This document shows, in pieces, positions 15,643 to 22,281 of a DNA stretch of 22,536 nt. Under the pieces are notes generated by a model. It was not told the origin of the DNA. It did not search any database and was given only the letters and a program-made list of their open reading frames with translations. Within the stretch, counting starts at the first letter, position 1; every line of letters begins with the position of its first letter. The position numbers and the translations under genes are program-made. This DNA comes from Pavlovales sp. CCMP2436 (Eukaryota > Haptophyta > Pavlovophyceae > Pavlovales). The stretch covers positions 281,158-303,693 of the forward strand of contig MU631372.1 of assembly GCA_026770615.1 (NCBI GenBank), in the 5' to 3' direction.

Positions 15643-16536
15643 TAACGTCTAAACCCCTATTTTGTGGGCATATCGGGTCCTAGCAGAGCCAAAAAAGGTC
15701 GGGAGAGTGCGCTAGAAGCATGGCCTCATCGGGCAAGGCCCCGGCTCGCCGGTACAAGTGATATCAAGTGCTGTAGAGGCGTAAAAATAACAAAAACGGG
15801 ACCTATTAAAGTCATTTTACACCAGCGCACATCGGAGGGTCGGGAGCCCCCCAAGACAGGCTGGCGGCGAAGCAGGGGTGTGTGAACACTCCCTCTGGTC
15901 ACCCCCTTGGCGGGGTCCACGCCTTGTCGGCCTCCTTCCACTCCGCGATGAAGCCGCGGACGAGGTCGTGTAGCCCAGCAGGTGGCCTCCAGCTTGCTCG
16001 AGGTCAGCCGCACGCGCGACCGCAGCGCGCCCGGCCATGCGCTCGGCGACCTCCGCGGTGGTTCGGCCGTGATGGAGACGCGCCTCACCAGTCCCCTGCC
16101 AAGATCTGGACATGTCCACGGGCGCTCCTTGGCTCGATTAGGCGTGGTTGTAAAAGTGATTTTTTTTAGGTGAATATCCCGCAGTAAATGGCTCCGTGAG
16201 ATCTCAAGATATCGCGACAGCAACGGCAATGGTGTGAACGCTAGCTCACAGGGAACGTTAGGATCCATCAGCAAAGTTAGTGGCCGCTCCCATTCATGCG
16301 CTAGAGTAATTTGAGTCGAAATCACGGCCATTTTTTTTGATTCGGTGCAACGCGCGGCACAATCACACGGCCGACGAACATATCTGACAGGGAAGTGCGC
16401 TGGCTTGCCGAACGCGCCTTGGCGCGAGCTATCCGGCGCTCCTACTCCCGTCGAAAAATACTAAGCCAGTCATGCATGAGATAAGTCCCCGCAAAAATGA
16501 CTTTAATAGGTAGCATGACTGGGGTTTAGACGTAAA
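15643..16536. mobile_element. Inverted-repeat-bounded transposon remnant
   Basis: ACGTCTAAACCCC occurs near 15646-15658 and inverted at 16521-16533. ACCTATTAAAGTCATTTT (15801-15818) is inverted at 16495-16512. The two words are adjacent on the right but about 140 bp apart on the left, so one arm seems to carry an insertion. A degraded minus-strand coding segment lies inside. The right arm also has the hairpin CAGTCATGC/GCATGACTG (16467-16521). Confidence 0.5.
15880..16120 (-). pseudogene. Frameshifted coding remnant inside the inverted-repeat element
   Basis: On the minus strand one frame reads HGRTTAEVAERMAGRAAVAR then DLEQAGGHLLG, and another continues LHDLVRGFIAEWKEADKAW. Together they look like one alpha-helical protein segment broken by a frameshift near 15970-15985. 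The family was not recognised. The GC-rich composition contrasts with the AT-rich ends of the element. Confidence 0.35.
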
Positions 16537-16571
16537 GTTGTACATAGTTATAACTAGTTATGCTTTTATAT

Positions 16572-17013
16572 TTATGATAGGGATTCATGCTGGCGTCTGA
16601 CGGTTCTGAATGCTGTGCTGGTCTGAGCGCTGCGTCGCCCATTGCCTGCTGCGTGCCTTAGTCGGCTGCGCTAGCTTGGGCGCCACCGCGCGTGCCGATG
16701 GATCTCCGGTAGTGTGCTCGGGCAAGGGCGGTTAGGGAGATGATCTGCTGGTTGCTGTTTGTCGTGTTCCCACGCTGGGCAGCGATCGGGGCCAGCGCGC
16801 TCAAGCGCGCGAGTAACAGCTGCGCATGGCCGCGTGCCGCGATCGTACCGATCGTGTTGATGAGCTGCTTCTTGATGCGCGCGGCCGCCTCCAGCGGACC
16901 CACGCTCATGAGCGCGTACACCTTGCGGCCTCCCTGCGCCGCGATTTCTTTGACGAGCGAGTGCGTGTCGGCGCTGACCTCACCAAAAGCGCCGATGACG
17001 ATTCCGCGGATCG
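16572..17013 (-). mobile_element. LINE-like 3' end, copy 5 (longest, with coding end)
   Basis: The longest copy of the family. The minus strand carries an ORF fragment (16658-17013) and then the conserved 3' UTR, ending CAGACGCCAGCATGAATCCC. Flanking GCTTTTATAT (16562-16571) and GCTTTTGTAT (17014-17023) match at 9 of 10 positions, a likely target-site duplication. Confidence 0.65.
16658..17013 (-). pseudogene. C-terminal fragment of a retroelement-type protein
   Basis: The frame starts inside the element at the truncation point and ends at TAA within the family 3' sequence. It begins RGIVIGAFGEVSADTHSLV, followed by KEIAAQGGRKVYALMSVG and a helical segment with LLLARLSALAP, then a Ser/Gly/Ala-rich tail. 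A VxGAFGExSxDxHxL motif at the end of reverse-transcriptase-bearing ORFs is something I recall from algal and dinoflagellate elements, but I cannot confirm it here. No reverse transcriptase domain is present, as expected from 5' truncation. Not a functional gene. Confidence 0.5.
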
Positions 17014-17147
17014 GCTTTTGTATAAGTCGTTCCTGGTGACAGCAAAAGATTTACCTGCAAGTATTTTTATGTCTGATTATAACGACTACAGGAGCAGTTA
17101 TTATTAAAAGCCAGAACTTGTAACTGATAGTAATTATATTATTATAA

Positions 17148-17214
17148 TTTATTCCGCTCGAGACCCGTCATCGTCGGTTCATAACGACGTCACTCTCGCG
17201 AGTGAATCCGCCGT
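17148..17214. repeat. Dispersed direct repeat, copy 2
   Basis: Second copy of the ~70-bp sequence at 15484-15553, same orientation. It contains TCATCGTCGGTTCATAACGA and lies just left of the virus-like block. Confidence 0.8.
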
Positions 17215-17256
17215 GCCCGCAGGTACCTCCAGCTGCGCTTGTGCGCTGAAGGCCCA

Positions 17257-17421
17257 TCACTGACAAAAATTATATCGTTGAGTTGCCGAAGGTGCCAGAG
17301 TCCTCGCCAAAGTTGCCGTCACCGCGTCAAGCCCGCCGGTTTCTTTTCCCGTCGTCGTCACCACTGCTTTCTCATCGCTCGATCTCGAGTGTTTGCCGGG
17401 TTTGCCTACCCAGTTCGCCAT
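17257..17421 (-). CDS. Possible small leftward ORF (54 aa)
   Basis: ATG at 17421-17419 overlaps the TGA of a longer leftward frame (17421 upward) in a TGATG arrangement typical of compact viral genomes. It begins MANWVGKPGKHSRSSDEKAV, is polar and ends at TGA 17259-17257. No family was recognised. It would be the last gene of a leftward pair at the left edge of the virus-like block, but it competes with the rightward reading of the adjacent region, so it is low confidence. Confidence 0.25.
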   Translation of the reverse strand: MANWVGKPGKHSRSSDEKAVVTTTGKETGGLDAVTATLARTLAPSATQRYNFCQ

Positions 17422-17588
17422 CACCGCTTCACTCCGTTAATTTTTTTGTAGTAGCTCTGCAATGGGACCGGGTAAAAGCGAAAAAAACAATCGTGACCTC
17501 TGGCAAAGACTAATTTTAAGAAATGGTAGTATGCATTTGATATCGATTTCGGTATGCGCTCCGAACGATCCATGAATATTTTTGTGTT

Positions 17589-18386
17589 TTGCGGTATTAT
17601 GACCGGGATTGCGGAGTACACGAGTTTCTCGCTGAGAAAATGGTGGTGGGCGCCTGTCCAGTATTGTGGTTTTCCAGAGCCAAGTTTTCCAGAGCCAAAA
17701 ATCGGGTGGACGGCTCCGTCGTATGGTTGTCCGTTAAGTATAAAATTCGTGGTGCGATTACGTGGGTCGGTGTCGAGAATAATACCGTCCGCGAGCCGAT
17801 GATGCCGACGATGACTCCCGCCACCTCGGCGCCCTTCCAATCCCCGCAAACACCCGCCACCGCGTCGCCACGAAGGACCATGCAAGCACTTGCCGGCCTC
17901 CCAGCGGTCACAATCACGGCCCCAACCCCGACGCCACCCACGCCGCCCGTCATGCTGGCACCCGCAAAAGCGGCAACTCCGGCTCTGACCCGGACCAAGA
18001 GCACAGGGAGGAAAGCGGCATTTGCATCGGCGTACACCGAGTACCCAGAGGCCGGACCGTCCAAGCCGTACACCGAGTACCAGTCTCCGCCTGCAATGTC
18101 CCGTCGGCAGATGCAACTCGGTGAGCTGAACTTGGGGTTGACTGGCGACGAGTTGAATCGGATTGGAAAAATGCCAGACCTTCGGACAAGGCCGGCAAAG
18201 TCACCGCAAGACGAGAATGCGCAAGTCTCACGTCTGTTGAACAATGAAATCATTTTGCAAAAGATCATAAAAAAATATGGTGATCTAGGCTCGGTGGGAG
18301 GTAGGGCGGCAATCGGGATCGTGTTTGGTGTGCACAAACAGACTATTGATAAATTCATGGGAATGCGCCGCACTGGTGGTGCATAG
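17589..18386 (+). CDS. Virus-like proline-rich hypothetical protein
   Basis: Up to 265 aa. The secure part starts at Met 17799 (195 aa): a Pro/Thr/Ala-rich low-complexity region, a repeated YTEY motif (AYTEYPEAGPSKPYTEYQSP), then a structured C-terminus with LNNEIILQKIIKKYGDL and GIVFGVHKQTIDKFMG. The upstream 70 residues are open, but the opposite strand is also open there and reads equally protein-like. The stop lies 27 bp before the next ATG, in the same direction as the structural-type genes that follow. The disordered linker plus small helical C-terminal domain suggests a virion or scaffolding protein, but this is only inference. Confidence 0.55.
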   Translation: MRYYDRDCGVHEFLAEKMVVGACPVLWFSRAKFSRAKNRVDGSVVWLSVKYKIRGAITWVGVENNTVREPMMPTMTPATSAPFQSPQTPATASPRRTMQALAGLPAVTITAPTPTPPTPPVMLAPAKAATPALTRTKSTGRKAAFASAYTEYPEAGPSKPYTEYQSPPAMSRRQMQLGELNLGLTGDELNRIGKMPDLRTRPAKSPQDENAQVSRLLNNEIILQKIIKKYGDLGSVGGRAAIGIVFGVHKQTIDKFMGMRRTGGA

Positions 18387-18413
18387 TGTAAAAAAATGTA
18401 GGGTAACGATATA

Positions 18414-19190
18414 ATGTCAAACGTATATGGTGCGCTTGATGCGGCTACGCTGGACGTGGCAATTGACCCCTACGCGATCACAACAAGTGCGGTCACGCTG
18501 CTCAGCTTCTCGTTCCTTGAATCTCCGCAAAATCAGACTCGCGATCTCACAAAAGTTATAAAGAAAAAGATTCCGACTGCAGCTGGGAACGACGAACTGG
18601 TGTTCCCGTTCGATAGCACGTTTTTTACAGCCCCACTGAGCTACGTGGCCGAGGTAGCACTCCCGATCTCACTCGGTCTGGCGGTCACAAAAGCCGTTGG
18701 TGTGCAGTGGGCGTTTTCAAAAGCAACTCCAATATCCGAAGGTTGCGTTTTTGTTCTGGGCGACACAAAACAACTCCAGGACGAGGCGACGACCGATCCA
18801 AAAGCATCAACATACACGATCAACCAGCTCGTTCCAACGGGGGCAGTACCCGAGACAACCTACCTCATAAACGTGTTGCGATTCATTCCAGGCCAAACCC
18901 AGCAGAGAAACTTCACGTGGTCATCGCTGGACACGCCGGCGATGGTGTGTGCAAAGTGGAAGGCTACCATGGAGCCCGCTGTTGCTTACGCCGGGTTTAC
19001 ACAGTCGTTCGGTCATGCTGTACTCTCGTTTGAAAACACCACTGGTAAATATGTCGCATCGTTCGCGGCTAGCGTCGAATGGGGACTTTTCAATAACAGC
19101 ATTTATTACGAGATTGACCGCTACAGCGGTAGCAACGCAAGCAAGATAAATTTGAGGCTTAACACGAGCACAACTCTAAATATTTTTTGA
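18414..19190 (+). CDS. Virus-like beta-rich protein, possible capsid/penton-type structural protein
   Basis: Intact 258-aa ORF starting MSNVYGALDAATLDVAIDPY. The sequence alternates hydrophobic and polar residues with many Thr, Ser and aromatic positions (ELVFPFDSTFFTAPLSYVAE, GHAVLSFENTTGKYVASFAA) and has few long helices, as expected for a beta-sandwich. No catalytic motif is visible. Size and position in a rightward row of structural-looking genes would suit a minor capsid (single jelly-roll) protein of a polinton-like virus or virophage, but I do not recognise a diagnostic motif. It is 27 bp after the previous stop and 9 bp before the next ATG. Confidence 0.6.
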   Translation: MSNVYGALDAATLDVAIDPYAITTSAVTLLSFSFLESPQNQTRDLTKVIKKKIPTAAGNDELVFPFDSTFFTAPLSYVAEVALPISLGLAVTKAVGVQWAFSKATPISEGCVFVLGDTKQLQDEATTDPKASTYTINQLVPTGAVPETTYLINVLRFIPGQTQQRNFTWSSLDTPAMVCAKWKATMEPAVAYAGFTQSFGHAVLSFENTTGKYVASFAASVEWGLFNNSIYYEIDRYSGSNASKINLRLNTSTTLNIF

Positions 19191-19199
19191 GATCGGTAC

Positions 19200-19828
19200 A
19201 TGACTACTCGTCGATTTGCAAACGTGGCGAGTACCGCATATGTATCTCAGGTACTGTAATAGACGCTTCAAAACGAATCACTGTCGAAATTCTGGCCACG
19301 GGTTCGCAGCGGGCAAACGTGCGTCAGATCAAGTATGACATCACCCGTTTTCTCGATGAACAAAATGCGCTTCTACCATTTTTTAATCCGGCCGCGCAGT
19401 ACACCCTGCTTTTTAGTTACTCTGACGTTAATTATGATTTACTGTTCTACTGTGGAGATACTCTAATTGCAGTCAACCCAGAGGGATCATCGAACGTGAC
19501 CTTTTACAACCAGATCTACAAGCCGGTTATCCGAATCTGCGGTGGTGCTATCGTGAACAATGCATACTCAGGGGTTGTGTGCCCGATCTCACGTCTTTCT
19601 GTAATCTCCAATGAGTTTCGGGCGTTAACCATCAACGATTTCATCAACAAGCGTCTACCGACGACTATCGGTCAGGACTCGTTTTTCTCAGGCGACATTA
19701 TCGGTAGAGCAAGCAACGGAGACCCTTACAATATTGTTGATAGTTTGCAAACTTTGAATGCCGAATTGCTTTATCAAAAGAAGCGATCACAATTTGGAGC
19801 TGCACTGCCACAGTCGACTCATGGTTGA
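19200..19828 (+). pseudogene. Virus-like protein with a 5' frameshift
   Basis: The ATG at 19200, 9 bp after the previous stop, opens MTTRRFANVASTAYVSQ and then stops at 19257-19259. The rest of the protein continues at once in the next frame (VIDASKRITVEILATG...) to a stop at 19826-19828. The long frame has no Met at all, so the start must be the ATG in the other frame, and one base appears to have been lost around 19245-19255. The ~205-aa product is rich in beta-forming residues (YTLLFSYSDVNYDLLFYCGD) and Ile/Asn/Tyr, resembling structural proteins. The family was not recognised. A sequencing error is the main alternative to true inactivation. Confidence 0.55.
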
Positions 19829-20615
19829 TAACGACAGACAACCAGTCTAAACCTTACCAAGTAATTGCCACGCCCGCTTACAATCCCACGACCATAAGCT
19901 CACTCAATAAAGCCTCCCCCGCCTTCGCATCCACATCGACAATTAACAGCAACGACGACTGGACGATTACGGCAGGATGGCGGGCATCCTCCAGCTCGTA
20001 CTATCAGAATAACGCTTCGTTCCTTCCGTTTAAAGCATTCGACCGTATTAACACCACGTACTGGGCCTCAGCAGAGCTTGCTTACACTTCGGCTGGTGTA
20101 GGCAGTCAGTGGGTCCAGATGGATTATCCGGAAGCGGTAAAATGGTTTCGCATAAAATAGACCCTGCTAATTTCGGTGTAGGAACACCGTATCAGTGGAC
20201 CCTTTCGGGTTCAAATAACAACACCAATTTTGTAAATGTGGAGACTTTTCAGTTCAATGCTTGGCAGGCCAATAAAGTAGAAGAATTTGTCACGAGCAAC
20301 GCACACGTCCCCTATAAATACTGGCGCATTACCATAACCCTGATAAAAACGGCAAATGCCTCTATTCACTGTGTCATTTACGAGCTCGTTTTTAATTCAG
20401 GTTGGTCCATAGGCATGACGTCGCTTTTAAGTGCACAACCGGTTGATCTGACGAGTTTTAAACTCATCCTAGGCAACTCATACGGAGTCGTTATAAGCTT
20501 TGTAGACACACCGGTGGACTGGCAGTTCAATCTGTTGCTCACAAAAAACAGCAGGATCGTGAATTGCGGCCTGTACAACCTGTCGCGAACCACCGGGATC
20601 ACAAAAATAAATTAA
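19821..20615 (+). pseudogene. Virus-like discoidin (F5/8 type C)-like protein, frameshifted
   Basis: Two consecutive frames form one beta-sandwich domain. 19825-20160 contains WRASSSSYYQNN, FDRINTTYWAS and SQWVQMDYPEAVKWFRIK. The continuation in another frame has PYQWTLSGSNNNTNFVNVE, then YWRITITLIKTANASIHCVI. This order (Ala-x-D...W.S; QW.q.d.p....wf.i; W.l.GSn....) is that of discoidin or F5/8 type C sugar-binding domains, used for attachment on virions and phage fibres. The frame breaks at about 20155, where an A run of four would need five. The ATG at 19821 overlaps the previous stop but enters a short frame, so a second indel near 19840 is likely. Alternatively it was fused to the preceding gene. 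Confidence 0.6.
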
Positions 20616-20634
20616 AAAGCGAGTATGTACCACA

Positions 20635-21249
20635 ATGAACACGAACAAGTTCAAGCAAGACTCCACAAATCTTGCCAGAGCCACGTACATGCCACTCCCA
20701 CAAGCCGCCGCATTCGGCGAAACACTGGGCTACACGCTTGACACAGCCCTCTCACGCCCCAACACCATGGTCTTCGTCGATCGAAGCGGGCAGCCCACCG
20801 TCGCACACCGCAGATCCGTCACCGCAAGGGACTGGTTGGTCGACGACGCATTGATTGCGGTTGGCGCGCACAAGAACACGGACAGACTCAATCTCGCCCG
20901 CAGCATCACGGCTGCGGCTGAGAAAAAGTATGGTCGGCCGGCGAACTCGGTCGGGCACAGCCTGGGTGGGCGCCTTGCCGAGCAATCTGGGTCTGGCGGG
21001 CAAATCGTGACCATCAACAAGGCGGCGGGGCTGGGCAACATCGGCCGACGTCAACCCAGTGGCACCAGGCAGACGGATGTGCGGACGGGCGGCGATGCGG
21101 AGTCGGCCCTATCTAGTCTTGCGCGTCGTCCTGAAAGTCAAAAGATCGTGTATGTAAACCAACGAGGTCAGGCAAACCGGTTTCTGCCAGGTCCAATTCG
21201 GTACGTATTAAATACGGTGAAGGCACATGGCTTGGGCAACTTCCGGTGA
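20635..21249 (+). CDS. Virus-like lipase (class 3-type alpha/beta hydrolase)
   Basis: Intact 204-aa ORF. SVGHSLGGRLAEQS (Ser109) is the nucleophile elbow G-H-S-L-G-G of class 3 lipases. Upstream, VTARDWLVDDALIAVG and a helical RLNLARSITAAAEKKYG match the strand-helix that precedes the elbow in this family. Downstream, GQIVTINKAAGLG fits the next strand. Family members hydrolyse ester bonds of acylglycerols or phospholipids; a viral copy could act on host membranes during entry or exit. The catalytic Asp and His are not assigned (candidates lie after residue 140). It starts 19 bp after the previous stop and is the last rightward gene before convergent leftward genes. No signal peptide is visible. 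Confidence 0.65.
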   Translation: MNTNKFKQDSTNLARATYMPLPQAAAFGETLGYTLDTALSRPNTMVFVDRSGQPTVAHRRSVTARDWLVDDALIAVGAHKNTDRLNLARSITAAAEKKYGRPANSVGHSLGGRLAEQSGSGGQIVTINKAAGLGNIGRRQPSGTRQTDVRTGGDAESALSSLARRPESQKIVYVNQRGQANRFLPGPIRYVLNTVKAHGLGNFR

Positions 21250-21392
21250 TCGAAGTGGCGAACAGCGAGGGAGCGAACATCGAAGGAGCAAACATTTCTG
21301 ACAGCTTTCGAGTATGCTTTAGATCGCGCTTTTGGCATTTGTAAGATGTGCATTGCTGGGTCGACATTGTGAAGTGGACTTGGAAAATAATG
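21250..21392. other. Convergent intergenic spacer
   Basis: Separates rightward and leftward virus-like genes. It contains the near-tandem GCGAACAGCGAGGGA / GCGAACATCGAAGGA, which in one frame spells short ANSEG-ANIEG-ANISD pentapeptide-like units. This is too short to call a gene. Confidence 0.5.
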
Positions 21393-21728
21393 TTAGAAGA
21401 TGACGCAACACGGGTCTTCTTCGTCATCGATGATCTTACATTCTTCAGGTGGGAAGATGATATCGGTGTGTCTTTTTACGAACAGCTTGTATTGAACTTC
21501 TCTGCATACAAAACCCCTTTTGTACACAGTGATAAAATTAAAATTGACTTTAAAGTAAAGCTTACGATCGTGTGAAAATCCACCGACGATGGCACCGTTA
21601 CTCATGGTTTTTACGTTGATTAGATGCACGTCTCCTTCGGCTAGTTTCATCTGGGTTATGAGTCTCGTTATCTCGTTCAACTTTATTTCGTCGATTTGGA
21701 CCTCGCTTGTGGCGTAAAAGTTTTCCAT
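21393..21728 (-). CDS. Virus-like hypothetical protein, 111 aa
   Basis: Starts MENFYATSEVQIDEIKLNEI and ends with the acidic/Cys motif CKIIDDEEDPCCVIF. The terminal CCVIF resembles a lipidation-type CxxF/CaaX end (C-V-I-F), which is seen directly but unproven. The N-terminal part is helical with acidic residues, the middle is beta-like. No family was recognised. It is 65 bp downstream of the next leftward ORF and convergent with the lipase-like gene. Confidence 0.5.
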   Translation of the reverse strand: MENFYATSEVQIDEIKLNEITRLITQMKLAEGDVHLINVKTMSNGAIVGGFSHDRKLYFKVNFNFITVYKRGFVCREVQYKLFVKRHTDIIFPPEECKIIDDEEDPCCVIF

Positions 21729-21793
21729 TATGTTGATTTATTAACAGTGTGGAACATTTTTATTGCGTATTTACCAAGGGGTGCATCTTTACC

Positions 21794-22219
21794 CTAGCGT
21801 GTTCGGAGTTTTTTAAGAGCAATAAACAGTTTCACCAAGTGGGGAGTGGAGCAGTACTCAACAACGATGTCAAGATCCGTGTGGATCACCACCAGTTTGT
21901 GCTCGGTTGCTCGATAATAAAAACCCGTATCGTAGTCGCCGTCGTCGTCAGGATCTGTGCTCAGGAGAGTTCCTGTGACCGTGTGCTGGTTTAACAGGCG
22001 TATGGTGCCGATATTGTACCCCCCTCTATCGCGGTCGTCGAGTGGGATGTCGGCATTTTTGTTTCGGCGGGCCGCGTGTTGGAACTTAGCGTGTTTGTAA
22101 TGAAATTGTGTGAATGAGTCTTTGTGATACTCTGACATCGCTATATCACACCATGAGATTTTTGTTCCGAAAAACGCATTGGTCATTCTGATGACACTCA
22201 CAACGGTTTTACTACACAT
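21794..22219 (-). CDS. Virus-like hypothetical protein, possibly the C-terminal part of a larger broken protein
   Basis: 141 aa from the ATG at 22219 (the frame extends to 22234 without ATG). Readable segments are MTNAFFGTKISWCDIAMSEY, FHYKHAKFQHAARRNKNADI and the acidic STDPDDDGDYDTGFYYRATE. No family was recognised. Its first codons overlap, in another frame, a protein-like extension of the leftward frame at 22206-22281, so it may be the C-terminal part of one protein that begins beyond the window and is interrupted by a stop (22282-22284) and a frameshift. Confidence 0.45.
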   Translation of the reverse strand: MCSKTVVSVIRMTNAFFGTKISWCDIAMSEYHKDSFTQFHYKHAKFQHAARRNKNADIPLDDRDRGGYNIGTIRLLNQHTVTGTLLSTDPDDDGDYDTGFYYRATEHKLVVIHTDLDIVVEYCSTPHLVKLFIALKKLRTR

Positions 22220-22281
22220 TTGAGTTCTGGACAAAGCTCGCGGGTGGCATCTTCAAATCGCTTTACCATTCCATCAAAGTC

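Noticed and set aside
15313..16680. Copies 4 and 5 of the retroelement end read as terminal inverted repeats of one 1.37-kb DNA transposon
   Set aside because: Each copy has its own target-site duplication, and single copies occur elsewhere in both orientations with different 5' truncation.
17597..18373. Leftward 258-aa frame opposite the proline-rich virus-like ORF
   Set aside because: Mirror of the rightward gene, whose C-terminus is more protein-like; no family features.
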